NCBI GenBank assembly: GCA_001793235.1 | Contig: MGHM01000002.1 | Span: forward strand, 1 to 40,916 | Origin: Candidatus Woesebacteria bacterium RIFCSPLOWO2_01_FULL_44_24b | GTDB taxonomy: Bacteria > Patescibacteriota > Microgenomatia > UBA8517 | Reading direction: 5' to 3' | DNA length: 40,916 nucleotides | Program-made: the position numbers and the translations under genes | Notes under the pieces: model-generated | What the model was told of the DNA's origin: nothing | The model's input: the letters and a program-made list of their open reading frames with translations, nothing else | Databases searched by the model: none | Shown: positions 30,801 to 40,119 of the stretch, piece after piece | Numbering within the stretch: position 1 is the stretch's first letter | How the letters are laid out: each line of letters begins with the position of its first letter

Positions 30801-33800
30801 ACGCCGTAGTTTGCAAGCTGGTCATACTCATCTTCAGTGAGAAAACCAAATTGCCGGACATCCTTAACTATAGAAACAAGTTTTCCAAAAAGCTCTTCGG
30901 TTCGCTCAACGGTTGTCCGCTCTTCCTCAGTTAAAGCGGTTATGTTTTTACGGGTTGTAAGCTCAACTTCCGAAAGGGCTAAGGCCAATTGATCCTTGTC
31001 TTTAATTCTTTTCTTAACTTTGGCCTCGCGTTCTTTTGAATCAGCCTCGGTAAGAACTCTTTTTTCTTTATAAATCTGTCTAGTCTCAGCAAGCTTCTCG
31101 CTACGAACCTGCTCCAGTGTCTTTATCGCCTGCGTTCTACCCTCTTTGTCCACTGACATAACCAGATATCTGGCAAAATAGATAACCTGCTCGACCGCTC
31201 TGGGAGGAAGATCAAGTAGCAAGGAAATCTTACTTGGAGCACCCTTGAAATACCAGACATGCGCGACTGCAGCGGCAAGGGCAATGTGACCCATGCGCTC
31301 GCGCCGGACGCGGGCTTCAGTTACCTCAACTCCACATTTATCGCAAATAACACCCTTATAGCGGATGCGCTTATACTTACCACAGTAGCATTCCCAGTCT
31401 TTGGTTGGACCGAATATCCGCTCGTCAAAAAGTCCGTCTTTCTCGGGTTTCAAGGTTCTGTAATTAATGGTTTCAGGCTTGGTAATCTCGCCCTGAGACC
31501 AGGCTCTTATGTCCTCGGGTGAGGCCAGGCGGATTTGAAGAGAAGTCACGTCCTCAAGATTTCTAAGCTGCATCAATGGGTCCGGGTGTTTCCTGCCTTC
31601 AGCCTCTTTAACTTCTTTAATCTCCTCCTGCGCCAGTTCTTCACTGGGCAACTCGGTTTCTTTGATTGCAACACCCTCCACATTTACTGCCAGTCCCAGA
31701 GAGTTAAGCTCGCGAATAAGCACTTTAAAGCTCTCGGGGACTTTTGCTTCAGGGATTGGCTCGCCTTTGACAATTGCGCCAAAGGCCTGAGCGCGGCCGA
31801 CAATATCGTCGGACTTAATGGTGAGCATTTCCTGAAGCGTATGGGATGCACGATGTGCCTCCAGTGCCCAAACTTCCATTTCGCCAAGTCTCTGGCCTCC
31901 CATTTGAGCTTTACCACCCAAAGGCTGTTGAGTAACAAGCGAGTACGGGCCAGTTGAGCGGGCATGAGTTTTATCCTCAATCATGTGCTTAAGCTTTAGA
32001 ATGTAACCAATACCCACAACCGTTTTCTCACTGAACGGCTCGCTTGTGCGGCCGTCATAAAGCTGAGCTTTACCGTCCCCGGGAAGCCCCACGCTCTCAA
32101 GTTCTTTTGAGATAACACCCTCTTCAACTTTGTCAAAGACGGGGAGGGCGCCTTTCTGGCCTTTTTTGGCAAGTGCCCAGCCAAGATGGGTTTCGAGTAG
32201 TTGCCCCAAGTTCATACGGGCAAGCACCGAAAGTGGCGAAATTATAAGGTCCACCGGAGTGCCATCCGCAAGGTACGGCATGTCTTCCACAGGCATTATC
32301 TTGGCGATAACTCCTTTGTTGCCGTGGCGCCCCGCAAGCTTGTCCCCGACACTTACTTTTCGAAGCTGCGCAACTTTAACTACCACGCTCATCATTACTC
32401 CCGGCCCAAGCTCGTCGCCTTTGTCTTTGTCGAGCACACTCACGTCCACCACTATGCCGCCTTCGCCGTGGGGAACCCGAAGCGAGGTGTCACGAACTTC
32501 ACGGGCTTTCTCGCCGAAAATGGCTCGAAGAAGGCGCTCCTCACTGTTAAGCTCGGTCTCGCCCTTCGGAGCAATTTTTCCAACCAGAATATCGTTCGGG
32601 CCAACTTCCGAGCCAACCACAACTATGCCGTCCTCGGCAAGATTTGCCAGCTCCATTTCGGCAACATTCGGAATGTCCCGGGTAAGCTCTTCCGGCCCAA
32701 GCTTGGTTTCCACCACATCTGCTTGGTATTCTTTTATATGCACAGAGGTCAAAAGATCGTCTTTTACGAGCCTATCGGAGACCAAAATCGCGTCCTCAAA
32801 ACCATAACCACCGTAATTCATATATGCCACCATCAAGTTTTGGCCCAACGCCAGTTCGCCACCCTCACTTGCGGGGCCGTCCGCCAGTAAATCTCCCTTT
32901 TTAATTTTCTGGCCTGTCACTACAGCGGTTTTTTGATTATATGAGGTGGACTGCGCAGTTCGCTTAAATTTATTCAGGTGATATGTAACCTTTTTGCCAC
33001 CGTTTTGTATTTCCATCTGGTCTGAACTAACCTTGTCGGTGAGCTTACTAAGAGTTAATTCAATTCTGTCCGCATCGGCATAGCTTATAACGCCTTCGAA
33101 ATCACTTTTAATAACACGGCCCATTGCACTCGCCACAACTTCCTCCATTCCGGTTCCCACAACCGGGGACTCGGGAGACACTAAAGGCACAGCCTGGCAT
33201 TGCATGTTGCTGCCCATAAGCGCGCGGTTTCCTTCATCGTGTGCAAGGAAAGGAATAAGCGCGGCGGAGGCCCCAAACACCTGCCTCGGAGTTACGTCAA
33301 CATAGTCAACTAGCTCTATTGGCCCTTCCAAAAACTCGCCCCTGAACCTGAAAGGTACGCGTTCAGCGGTGATTACCCCATTTTCATCCATGGGGATACT
33401 GCTATGGCTTATGTGGCACTCCTGATCATCGTCAGCAGTCATGTAAACTATCTCGCCAGTAAGCCTCACTTTAGTCTTCCCACGGGCTTCGGTCTTTTCC
33501 ACTTTTCTGTATGGCGTTTCAATGAATCCATACTCGTTAACCCGCGCATAAAGGGCCAAATAAGTAACAAGACCGATATTCGGTCCCTCGGGTGAGCGAA
33601 TAGGATCAATTCTTCCGTACTGCGAAGAATTAATATCTCGGATTGAAAAGCTCGCCCTCTCGCGATTTATGCCCCCCGGTCCAAGAACCGAGACCCTTCG
33701 CAAGTTATCAATCTCGCTTAAAGGATTTGTGTCATCCAAAATGGTTGACAACTGATTTGATCGGAAAAACTCGTTAATCGCCGCAACCAACGGGCGGGCA

Positions 33801-34903
33801 TTAATCAGGCTCTGCGGCATGGGTTTATCATCGGGCGAGATAAGGCTCATTTTTTCTTTAACTGAGCGCTCGAGGCGCAAGAGTCCCACTCGAAAAGCAT
33901 GAGTAGCCACAAGCTCACCTACACGCCTCAGCCTTCGGTTCGATAAGTGATCAATATCGTCCACATGCCCTTGGCCGTTCTGAAGGCCGATGAGGTATTG
34001 AAGAGTGGCAACCACGTCTTCTCTGGTCAAAATCCAGTTTTCCCGGGTGTTAGGGACATCAAGCTTAAGTCTTTTGTTAATCTTATAGCGGCCCACTCGG
34101 CCAAGGTCATACCGTCTGGGCTCAAAAAAGAGACTCACAAAAAGGCTCTCAGCGTTGTCAATCACTGCTGGCTCACCGGGTCTTAGCTTCCTGTAAATTT
34201 CAATCAAGGCCTCCTCGCGGGTCGCGGTAGTATCTTTCTCAAGCGTTCGCTCGATATAGTGATGGGTGCCGTCTGTGTCAACACCAACAAAAGCATCCTG
34301 TATTTGTTTGTCTGTGGCCACCCCCATCGCACGCAACAAAGTTACCGCGTTTACCTTTCTCCTTTTATCAATACGGGCTGAAATCACGTCGTTTCTGGCG
34401 ATTTCAAATTCAAGCCATGAGCCGTGAAGCGGGCGAACTTCAGCGCGGCCCAAAAGCCTTCCGGTCGTGCGGTCCCGCTCAGAAGAAAAATAAATTCCCG
34501 GAGAGCGAACTACTTGGTTGATAACCGCGCGTTCAATTCCGTTTATTACAAAAGTCCCGCTTGTCGTCATTTGCGGGATATTGCCAAAAAATACCTCCTG
34601 CTCAACGGCTTCGCCGGTGCGCTTGTTTATTAGTGTGGTGTTAATTTTAAATGGAGCTGAAAACGTCAGACCTTTTTCAAGGGCATATTTAGGAGTATTT
34701 TTGGGCTCTTCCAAGGTATGCTGTCCCAAAGTAAGTTGCCAGTTTTTGCCTGTAAAATCATCAATTGGAGTAATTTGCGAAATTTCCTGGGCTATTCCTT
34801 CAGTCAAAAACCACTCCCAGCTTTCTCTCTGAACAAGAGATAAGTCAAGCTTTGGCAGATCTTTCTCAATTTTTCCGAAATTTCGTCTTTTTGTTTGAGC
34901 CAT
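27872..34903 (-). CDS. rpoBC: RNA polymerase beta-beta' fusion
   Basis: One uninterrupted 2343-aa frame joins both large subunits. RpoB runs to about residue 1076 (ends [17 protein letters not shown]), a charged linker ([20 protein letters not shown]) follows, and RpoC begins near 1110 ([31 protein letters not shown]). RpoC parts: zinc-binding CYC..CDKCG (about 1170-1190), catalytic NADFDGDQM (about 1653-1661), second zinc site with [11 protein letters not shown], trigger loop MRTKHTGG (about 2096-2103). All catalytic parts are intact. The rifampicin region (about 382-412) has changes at usual contact positions. Strong promoter and leader of about 72 nt; rpsL follows after 3 nt. Confidence 0.97.
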   Translation of the reverse strand: MAQTKRRNFGKIEKDLPKLDLSLVQRESWEWFLTEGIAQEISQITPIDDFTGKNWQLTLGQHTLEEPKNTPKYALEKGLTFSAPFKINTTLINKRTGEAVEQEVFFGNIPQMTTSGTFVINGIERAVINQVVRSPGIYFSSERDRTTGRLLGRAEVRPLHGSWLEFEIARNDVISARIDKRRKVNAVTLLRAMGVATDKQIQDAFVGVDTDGTHHYIERTLEKDTTATREEALIEIYRKLRPGEPAVIDNAESLFVSLFFEPRRYDLGRVGRYKINKRLKLDVPNTRENWILTREDVVATLQYLIGLQNGQGHVDDIDHLSNRRLRRVGELVATHAFRVGLLRLERSVKEKMSLISPDDKPMPQSLINARPLVAAINEFFRSNQLSTILDDTNPLSEIDNLRRVSVLGPGGINRERASFSIRDINSSQYGRIDPIRSPEGPNIGLVTYLALYARVNEYGFIETPYRKVEKTEARGKTKVRLTGEIVYMTADDDQECHISHSSIPMDENGVITAERVPFRFRGEFLEGPIELVDYVDVTPRQVFGASAALIPFLAHDEGNRALMGSNMQCQAVPLVSPESPVVGTGMEEVVASAMGRVIKSDFEGVISYADADRIELTLSKLTDKVSSDQMEIQNGGKKVTYHLNKFKRTAQSTSYNQKTAVVTGQKIKKGDLLADGPASEGGELALGQNLMVAYMNYGGYGFEDAILVSDRLVKDDLLTSVHIKEYQADVVETKLGPEELTRDIPNVAEMELANLAEDGIVVVGSEVGPNDILVGKIAPKGETELNSEERLLRAIFGEKAREVRDTSLRVPHGEGGIVVDVSVLDKDKGDELGPGVMMSVVVKVAQLRKVSVGDKLAGRHGNKGVIAKIMPVEDMPYLADGTPVDLIISPLSVLARMNLGQLLETHLGWALAKKGQKGALPVFDKVEEGVISKELESVGLPGDGKAQLYDGRTSEPFSEKTVVGIGYILKLKHMIEDKTHARSTGPYSLVTQQPLGGKAQMGGQRLGEMEVWALEAHRASHTLQEMLTIKSDDIVGRAQAFGAIVKGEPIPEAKVPESFKVLIRELNSLGLAVNVEGVAIKETELPSEELAQEEIKEVKEAEGRKHPDPLMQLRNLEDVTSLQIRLASPEDIRAWSQGEITKPETINYRTLKPEKDGLFDERIFGPTKDWECYCGKYKRIRYKGVICDKCGVEVTEARVRRERMGHIALAAAVAHVWYFKGAPSKISLLLDLPPRAVEQVIYFARYLVMSVDKEGRTQAIKTLEQVRSEKLAETRQIYKEKRVLTEADSKEREAKVKKRIKDKDQLALALSEVELTTRKNITALTEEERTTVERTEELFGKLVSIVKDVRQFGFLTEDEYDQLANYGVNDFAEVKMGAEALLEALDKLDLDKAAKEIRTDIDEVKGKGARYLKLTKRLKIIDGMRGAKTSPSWMVLRVLPVLPPDLRPMVQLSGGRFATSDLNDLYRRVINRNNRLKHLIGLGAPEIILRNEKRMLQESVDSLIDASQRKATRRGRGRQPLRSLSDMLKGKQGRFRQNLLGKRVDYSGRSVIVVGPELKLTQCGLPKDMALEMAKPFVLREMIERGIAPNVKSAKNMLERRPPEVFDILEEITRNHPILLNRAPTLHKLGIQAFYPVLIEGSAIRVHPAVCKGFNADFDGDQMAVHLPLSQMAQQEARELMLSDKNLLRPADGSPMAAPASKEIALGVYYFTTLDESLPASETVFAGAQESIHAYQQGKIKVRQKISVRIGSKIVDTTVGRILFNEILPPEFNFINENVHSGIIKDLIDKAFMEVEHEKLIKLIDDIKDIGFVGGTLSGLSFGISDAQVHPEKPQMIEAANARAAVIEQNFAQGLITNDEKKRLIKDIWIETTELIADRTWEMVDPNGPVRIVIDAKVGRTSRDQIKQLAGMRGLVIDPLGNVVELPVKSNFREGLSVFEYVASGRGSRKGLTDTALKTADAGYLTRRLVDVAHDVLVREDDCGTEEFLVMSKDERTKAFPARIHGRFAAEDVVAGKKVLVKKNELMSDLIALEITQNEDVKEVKVRSPLTCKTRYGVCKKCYGWDLSTRKLIDIGVPVGVVAAQSIGEPGTQLTMRTKHTGGVVGVDVTQGLPRVEELFEARVPKSLSPIVDIAGKVTVEELEEGWNVKVTSDTKPVEEREYVIPKTSKILVEDKSLVGPGTQLASGFLDIKEILQIKGLKAAQEYLVQELQAVYESQGIAIDDRHFEVMVRKISDEVRVVTAGDSSILPGDLVEKAVFEEENEAVLAAGGEPASARQVILGITRRALYTNSWLSAASFEQTTDILANSALIGKKDKLLGLKENVIIGRLIPVDEERARLHT

Positions 34904-34953
34904 GAGGTGGGTGCCTCGTACGCAAAAAGTCCCGCCCGAAAAGTAGCGAGATC

Positions 34954-34980
34954 AGCCTACATTTGAGTACGCCTGTAGGC
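34954..34980. repeat. Hairpin in the rpoBC leader
   Basis: GCCTACA (34954-34960) and TGTAGGC (34974-34980) form a 7-bp stem. It would stand at the very 5' end of the rpoBC mRNA (predicted start near 34975) and may affect stability or initiation. Confidence 0.5.
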
Positions 34981-34981
34981 A

Positions 34982-35009
34982 ATTATACCGATTTTATCAC
35001 GCTTGTCAA
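34982..35009 (-). promoter_or_regulatory. Strong rpoBC promoter
   Basis: TTGACA (35009-35004) and TATAAT (34987-34982) are 16 nt apart on the minus strand. Both hexamers match the consensus fully. Confidence 0.8.
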
Positions 35010-35034
35010 CAAGGAGTTAAAAACATAGTAAAAT
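35003..35034 (+). promoter_or_regulatory. Promoter of the alpha/beta hydrolase gene
   Basis: TAAAAT at 35029-35034, 11 nt before the ATG at 35046; TTGTCA at 35003-35008 is 20 nt upstream and overlaps the -35 box of the divergent rpoBC promoter. Weak spacing, but the distance to the start again suggests a very short leader. Confidence 0.4.
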
Positions 35035-35045
35035 AGAAATTAAAG

Positions 35046-35807
35046 ATGTATAAACAATTTTTCATCGCGACAATTGGAGCCTTTTTAGCCATTTTTATAT
35101 TTCTATTTATTTTTCAGCGTAAGTTAATCTATTTTCCTGATAATCAGGACTTTGATAGGTGCTCAGCATTTGAAGATGTAGAGAAGATAAATTGGCAAGG
35201 CACAAGAATGTATGTAAATAAAATTTCGGATAAATGGTTAGTGTTCTATCATGGAAATGCGGGATCCGCTTGCGACAGAAGTTTCTTTATTGAACTTCTC
35301 CAAGATACAAATTATTCATATCTTTTTGTTGAATATACAGGCTACTCAGGCGACCCTGGTACCCCTTCTCAGATAGCCTTAATGAAAAATGTAGAGGGCG
35401 TAGTTGGTTATTTGAATTCTAGAAATGCCAAGAGAGTGATAGTATTGGGCGAAAGTCTGGGGACATCACTGGCAGCATATCATAATTTCTTAGAAACTCC
35501 AGACAAAACACTATTAATTTCTTCATTCTCAAGTTTGGAGAATGTCGTCCAAGCTAAGTTTCAATTTTTTCCCGTAGGTCTATTTTTGTTCGATAAATAT
35601 CCTACCGAGAAATGGATTAGGAATTCCAATAATCTTCTGTTCATTCATGGTGCCAAAGATGAGGTAGTCCCGATAGAGTTCGGCCAAAGGCTATTTGAGA
35701 GTGTTCAAGGTAAAAATAAAACATTCATAATAATTAAAGACGCTGGCCACAACGATATCTATAATCATTCATTAACCAAAGATTCTATTAAAAATTTTCT
35801 AAGATAA
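35046..35807 (+). CDS. Membrane-anchored alpha/beta hydrolase (BEM46/ABHD13-like)
   Basis: A 253-aa serine hydrolase. An N-terminal membrane helix (about residues 7-23) is followed by QRKLIYFPD, a phrase typical of the BEM46/ABHD13 group. Oxyanion HGNAG (69-73), nucleophile S137 in GESLG, acid D205 in HGAKDEVVP and H235 in DAGHND complete the triad. Substrate unknown; probably an ester or lipid at the outer membrane face. Lower GC and no operon partners suggest an accessory gene. It converges with mltG 3 nt later. Confidence 0.88.
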   Translation: MYKQFFIATIGAFLAIFIFLFIFQRKLIYFPDNQDFDRCSAFEDVEKINWQGTRMYVNKISDKWLVFYHGNAGSACDRSFFIELLQDTNYSYLFVEYTGYSGDPGTPSQIALMKNVEGVVGYLNSRNAKRVIVLGESLGTSLAAYHNFLETPDKTLLISSFSSLENVVQAKFQFFPVGLFLFDKYPTEKWIRNSNNLLFIHGAKDEVVPIEFGQRLFESVQGKNKTFIIIKDAGHNDIYNHSLTKDSIKNFLR

Positions 35808-35817
35808 TATTTATCTT
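35801..35817. terminator. Possible bidirectional AT-rich hairpin between convergent genes
   Basis: AAGATAA-TAT-TTATCTT covers both stop codons of the converging hydrolase and mltG genes. The stem is AT-only apart from one G-C pair, so its terminating power is doubtful. Confidence 0.35.
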
Positions 35818-36785
35818 AAATATCTCTGCACATTCAGGTTGTGCTCCTCGAGGGTTTGGGCAAAGTGAATAACTCCATCCGGGTCATGAAGATAAAACCA
35901 GAAATCCGTATCCTCGGGATTAATTACTGCCTCCAGTGAAGTGAGGCTTGGGTTGGCAATAGGGGCTGGGGGCAACCCCGGGTATTTATAGGTGTTGTAA
36001 AAAGAATTAACTTCTTTTTGGGCTGTAGTTGGAGTCTTCCACCAGTCCTCCGAATCCCCCGTCACATATTGAATGGTAGCGTCGGCCTGCAAGGGCCAGT
36101 CGGCACCGAGTCTATTCAAATAAACCCCGACAACAGTTGGGCGCTCACTGGCGTTTCTGGTTTCGCGCTCAATAATTGAGGCCAGAGTGACCGCTTCATC
36201 TAGAGTTAGCCCAACGGCATCAAGCTCTTCTTGAGTTGGTGTAAACTTTTTGTCAAAAGTATTTCTAAGAACAGAAATAACCTGCTCGGCCGTCACGTTC
36301 GGTGGAAACAAATAGGTATCAGGATACAAAAAACCTTCCAGGTTTTCGGTTGCCAGTAAAAATTCCTCCTCAAAACTTGTTGCGTCAGCCGGCGAAAGCT
36401 CTAATCCTGCAGCAAAAATTTCAGGGTACTGCTCACGGCGCAAACCCTCGGGAATAGTCACCCAGAGCTCAACCGGACCTTTCAATAAAACACTGACAAG
36501 CTCAGGCAGCTTAAGATTTTTTGCAATCTTGAATTGCCCCGGCGGAAGCTTGGCAACAAGTCCTTTACTTTGTAGATAAATCTTGAGCGCAAATGTGTCG
36601 CGAATTAGCCCCGCTTCTTTCAAGTTTTTTCCAATAGTTTCCGCCGATGAGCCACGGGTAATAGTAAAGCGCACTTCCTCTGAACTTGTGCCGGGTGCCG
36701 CTGTCGCACTGTTCCACCATAAAAATCCTAAAAGTCCGGCAACTAGAAGAGTAAGCAGAAATACAATTGGAGCAATAAGCTTCAT
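35811..36785 (-). CDS. mltG: Endolytic murein transglycosylase MltG
   Basis: A 324-aa protein with an N-terminal membrane helix (about 5-25), a LysM-like segment (VRFTITRGSSAETIGKNLKEAGLI) and the YceG catalytic domain. LASIIERETRNASERPTVVGVYLNRL (201-226) contains the catalytic Glu; DATIQYVTG and NTYKYPGLPPAPIANPSLTSLEAVINP complete the signature. It cuts nascent glycan strands at the membrane, showing that this cell makes peptidoglycan. It follows a small zinc-ribbon gene with a one-base overlap. Confidence 0.95.
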   Translation of the reverse strand: MKLIAPIVFLLTLLVAGLLGFLWWNSATAAPGTSSEEVRFTITRGSSAETIGKNLKEAGLIRDTFALKIYLQSKGLVAKLPPGQFKIAKNLKLPELVSVLLKGPVELWVTIPEGLRREQYPEIFAAGLELSPADATSFEEEFLLATENLEGFLYPDTYLFPPNVTAEQVISVLRNTFDKKFTPTQEELDAVGLTLDEAVTLASIIERETRNASERPTVVGVYLNRLGADWPLQADATIQYVTGDSEDWWKTPTTAQKEVNSFYNTYKYPGLPPAPIANPSLTSLEAVINPEDTDFWFYLHDPDGVIHFAQTLEEHNLNVQRYLR

Positions 36786-36979
36786 TAGACCTCACTGACC
36801 AAGGCGCGACGGAAGCGCCCTGCTTTATCTTTAATATAAATTCTGCCGCACTTGCAAGTTACTTTCGTTCCCAATTTATGTTTCTCCACGCGGCCTTTTA
36901 AAAGCGGCGTGCTGCAGCCAACACACCTGCCCTGGGACAAAAGCCACGCCTGAATAGGAGCTATGACATCCTTGATCAT
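36785..36979 (-). CDS. Small zinc-ribbon protein
   Basis: A 64-aa basic protein with one probable zinc site: C19VGC22 and C43xC45 (CRCVGC-type knuckle then CKCGRIYIKD). Function unknown; similar small proteins are common next to MltG and RuvX genes in CPR genomes as I recall, but I cannot verify it. One-base overlap with mltG and a 21-nt gap from ruvX suggest co-expression. Confidence 0.65.
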   Translation of the reverse strand: MIKDVIAPIQAWLLSQGRCVGCSTPLLKGRVEKHKLGTKVTCKCGRIYIKDKAGRFRRALVSEV

Positions 36980-37000
36980 GTGAGTCTAGTATAACATCAT

Positions 37001-37387
37001 CTACTGGGAATCCAAATAGCTCTGAAGTATCAGTGTCGCGGCAAAGGCGTCTTCCATACTTTTTCTTTTTTTGCGCTTCATACCCGCTTCAATTACAAGC
37101 CTTTGTACGTCTTTTGTGGTCAAAGTCTCGTCAACAAAGTAAACCGGTAAATTTAATTCCTTCGCGAGTTTGTCGCCAAAATCTCGAGCACTTTGGCCGG
37201 ACTTATTTTCAGACACTCCAACCACCAAAGCCTCTATGCCCTCTTCCTCTACAATATTCTTAATATCAAATATTAATTTTTTGAGGCCAGAATTTTTAAT
37301 AATTTTTAATGGCGCGGCCAAAACACCTGAAGAGACGGCGATACCGACTTTTGACTCGCCAAAATCAATTCCAAGTGCTTTTGCCAT
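37001..37387 (-). CDS. ruvX: Holliday-junction resolvase-like RuvX (YqgF)
   Basis: About 128 aa from the ATG at 37387 (MAKALGIDFGESKVGIAVS). A start at 37423 would add 12 residues foreign to the family. The RNase-H-like fold shows GIDFGESKVG with the first acidic residue, VVGVSENKSGQS, PVYFVDETLTT with the second, and EDAFAATLILQSYL with the last. In E. coli it acts in 16S rRNA 5' maturation. The start overlaps the sortase end by 23 nt. A TGGTACAAT extended -10 lies 8 nt before the ATG. Confidence 0.92.
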   Translation of the reverse strand: MAKALGIDFGESKVGIAVSSGVLAAPLKIIKNSGLKKLIFDIKNIVEEEGIEALVVGVSENKSGQSARDFGDKLAKELNLPVYFVDETLTTKDVQRLVIEAGMKRKKRKSMEDAFAATLILQSYLDSQ

Positions 37388-38054
37388 TGTCGCTAATTGT
37401 ACCAAGCGGATCAAGCCGTGCACGAACTATTAAGCGCTTCGGCCTTAAGGGGTGCCCCGGCGGAGTACAAGTAATTAAAGTGACGTACGAGTCTGTAATA
37501 TTTTGAGCTAAAATTTCCAGGTCAGTCGGGGAGACTTCAAACAACTCTTCAACGTTGTAGCTATAAGTAATGCCGTCGTAGCGAATCTCAAGTTTATCTC
37601 CTTTTTTCATAGTTGGAAGTGTGGAAAAAATTGACAGATAGTCTTTGGGGTTAAAAAACTGAGGCAAAATAGAGTGCCCAAAAATGACCGCATTGCCGCG
37701 CTTTCCGGGAAGTGCCGTTCCGGGGTATTGTATGAGCGACTCAGTCAGGTCCTCGCCACCGATTGCGACAGTCGCATTTTCTATTCCCAGTTTTGGAATA
37801 GATAAAGTGTAGTAGCGGACTTTGGAGACCTCAGAAACGTCAAAGTCGGCAGCCTTAAACCAGTTGCTTGCTTTGGTATAGTCAACTTTTTCAGAAGCAA
37901 AAACTTCACCTTCAGGAACAGGAGAAAGATATTCTTTAAAACGGGTGCCGTCGGCTAAGTTGTAAGAAACAATGGGAAGCGTCACGAACGCCAAAACTAA
38001 AAAACCCAATATTCCCGAGGTCAACCCGATGAGCTTGAAAGCTGATTTCCTCAT
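37365..38054 (-). CDS. Sortase (class D/E-like)
   Basis: A 229-aa transpeptidase with an N-terminal membrane anchor (about 8-30). Catalytic H127 in VIFGHS, C196 in VTLITCTPPG and an Arg near 207 in RPKRLIVRARL form the sortase triad; YTLSIPKLGIENA begins the barrel. It covalently links sorting-signal proteins to cell wall or to each other. It overlaps the large upstream gene by 4 nt, so that protein or its partners are probable clients, although the 684-aa protein itself has no C-terminal LPxTG-like signal. Confidence 0.9.
   Translation of the reverse strand: MRKSAFKLIGLTSGILGFLVLAFVTLPIVSYNLADGTRFKEYLSPVPEGEVFASEKVDYTKASNWFKAADFDVSEVSKVRYYTLSIPKLGIENATVAIGGEDLTESLIQYPGTALPGKRGNAVIFGHSILPQFFNPKDYLSIFSTLPTMKKGDKLEIRYDGITYSYNVEELFEVSPTDLEILAQNITDSYVTLITCTPPGHPLRPKRLIVRARLDPLGTISDNGKSTWN
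37396..37404 (-). promoter_or_regulatory. Internal extended -10 box before ruvX
   Basis: TGGTACAAT on the minus strand, 8 nt before the ruvX ATG, inside the sortase gene. The same TTGGTACAAT occurs in the fusA promoter. Confidence 0.4.
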
Positions 38055-40105
38055 TGCGCCGATACCACCTCCACGGAAATATTTTGTGTTAAACGGGGAA
38101 TGTTGCCCAAGAAGCCCGGAAGCTTGGGTCTAACGGTAACCTCCGAGCGCTGATACCCTGGAATTTTCGCTAAACGCTCCTCAACTGCCGTCGGATGACG
38201 GCCGGCTACATCTCGCTTAATTTGGTCCGTGTCAACAGTTGGCAGCAAATTCGCACTCAAGGCAATATCAAATTCCCAAACTCCGCTTTCAACTTCGTCA
38301 ACTAACTGAAACTCCGTCTCCACCTGCTCGCTTCTAAGATTAAAGCCTTCGGGTATCTGATCCTTAAGGATTTCAGCAGACAGTTCCGAAACCTGCTCCT
38401 CGCCAATTGTGAGCCCTCGGGCGGTTATGGTCATTGATACGGTAACACTTTCGGCTTCATCCCCGGCCTTGCCACTTGCGGACTCATCGACAGTCTCATA
38501 TTTAGACGAGTCTGCCACAAAACGCGCACTGCTTGCCTGTGATTCCAAGTTACTTCTGGCACTGGCTTTAAGCTCCTCCAGAAGCTCGTCCCGTAAGCTT
38601 TCTATATCATCCCCGGAAATTGCTTGCGCCTCACGGCTGCTGCCTCCGGAAAAATCCTCCGAACTCACCGCGTCCACCTCGCTTTTGGGAAAGTTCGAAA
38701 CCGCAAAACTCTCATTGGCAGCAAGGTTGTAATCTGCCCCAATAGCACTGGCCGTGACACCCACTGCCGCCTCTCCCGGAGTGCTTGGCGAGCTTGCTGC
38801 AGGAATTGTTACACCCTCGTCCATTTCAAACTCCAAGTCATTGGGGCCGGTCAGAGTAGTGCCGGACTCAAAAGTAACCTCGTCTGCCGTGCCGTTTCTG
38901 ATGTTTACGCGCCCCTTAGCCCGATCACCAACAGTGCGTGTACCAGTGGTTGATTTTGTTTTTTCAGAAGCTACCTCGGTCTCCACAACTACGGCCGGAA
39001 AAGTAAAACTGCCCGGTTCGGGGAGCTCAATGTTTTCATCCAAAACAACCACCTCGGTATCCTGTAAATTTTTCGGAGAAATATAAATGGTTATTTCAGC
39101 ACGGGGGAAATAAAACCAAGCCAGTCCCAAACCAACTAAGAGGATTAATAAAACACCCGCCAAGAGAACTCCTGCCCGCTTTCCGCCAAAGGAAAATGAA
39201 GGCAACCTGAATTTTTTCAAGAAAGATAGAGACGGAGCGTGAACGGCGGGCAGTGCGGGAACTATTTTTCGCCCTACTTTTTGCTCGCGAATGTTGCTAT
39301 CTACCGCAAAACCCAGATCCTCCGGGGAAAAATCGTTGGTAGCGGCCACATTGGAAACGACTTCGTGGGGTTCTTGTCCCTCAATTCCCTTAATGTTGCC
39401 CATTTCCGAGGCGCCCGCGATAGACACTGCCTCCACCTTTTCCAAATCACTTACTATCTCAACTTGTGGAGTATGCAAAAATTTAAGGTCTCCCGCCTCA
39501 GACCAGTCGGCGCGCAACAGCTCCTGCTTAACTTCCTCCAAAGCCACGCCGCGGCCGTCATACAAAAGCCATCGGGTAGGTACACTTCCGCCTGAAAAAC
39601 GACTAAGCCCTTCTACCATATCCTCAATCAGGGACGCACTCCTGCCCACGCTAACGGTACCCACAATATTGCCAAGCCTGAAAACGGTCACGTCCAGGCT
39701 CCCGGCCCCGACTCCTATTACAATGCCAGAAAGCGGGCTACCCTCTTTAATCTTGACTGCATGGGCAATGGCCTCTGGCAAGACCACAAAACCCGTGGGG
39801 GTGAGCGAAAGTTTCTGGGAAACCAGGCGGATTTTGTCCAAATGTGGCTTTTTGATACTCCCTTCTTCCACCCAAGAAGCCGGAACGCCAAAAACGGTTT
39901 TATTGGGCTCATGAGCGCCTTCAGGCAAGGCCTCGCCCACTTCAGAAAGGGCAGTGTCGGCCTTTTCCACAAGGTTGTCATCCGTCTCCCAAGGATAACC
40001 CTGGCTTCCCGAAAGCACGGATATATTTTCATTTTTGATGGTCCATAGTCCCGCCTGAACATTATCCTGTTCGATAACAATAGACCAGAAGTATTCGTTG
40101 TTCAT
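38051..40105 (-). CDS. Actin-like ATPase domain fused to a membrane-anchored baseplate-J-like protein
   Basis: A 684-aa protein. Residues 1-240 look like a degenerate PilM/FtsA-type ASKHA fold (TVFGVPASWV; PTGFVVLPEAIAHAVK; GIVIGVGAGSLDVTVFRLGNIVGTVSVGRSASLIEDMV), with Gly where the phosphate-binding Asp usually is. After a linker comes one membrane helix (311-333), and an ectodomain (334-684) with RTVGDRAKGRVNIRNGTADEVTFESGTTLTG and GVTASAIGADYNLAANESF, the pattern labelled baseplate J-like in CPR genomes. It is first in an operon with sortase and ruvX. No other phage genes are nearby. Function unknown; a pilus- or envelope-scaffold role is inference. Confidence 0.7.
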   Translation of the reverse strand: MNNEYFWSIVIEQDNVQAGLWTIKNENISVLSGSQGYPWETDDNLVEKADTALSEVGEALPEGAHEPNKTVFGVPASWVEEGSIKKPHLDKIRLVSQKLSLTPTGFVVLPEAIAHAVKIKEGSPLSGIVIGVGAGSLDVTVFRLGNIVGTVSVGRSASLIEDMVEGLSRFSGGSVPTRWLLYDGRGVALEEVKQELLRADWSEAGDLKFLHTPQVEIVSDLEKVEAVSIAGASEMGNIKGIEGQEPHEVVSNVAATNDFSPEDLGFAVDSNIREQKVGRKIVPALPAVHAPSLSFLKKFRLPSFSFGGKRAGVLLAGVLLILLVGLGLAWFYFPRAEITIYISPKNLQDTEVVVLDENIELPEPGSFTFPAVVVETEVASEKTKSTTGTRTVGDRAKGRVNIRNGTADEVTFESGTTLTGPNDLEFEMDEGVTIPAASSPSTPGEAAVGVTASAIGADYNLAANESFAVSNFPKSEVDAVSSEDFSGGSSREAQAISGDDIESLRDELLEELKASARSNLESQASSARFVADSSKYETVDESASGKAGDEAESVTVSMTITARGLTIGEEQVSELSAEILKDQIPEGFNLRSEQVETEFQLVDEVESGVWEFDIALSANLLPTVDTDQIKRDVAGRHPTAVEERLAKIPGYQRSEVTVRPKLPGFLGNIPRLTQNISVEVVSAQ

Positions 40106-40119
40106 GAGCAGATTTTGGT

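Noticed and set aside
38051..40105. Prophage remnant because of the baseplate-J-like domain
   Set aside because: No capsid, tail, integrase or lysis genes nearby; the gene lies in an envelope operon with sortase and MltG.
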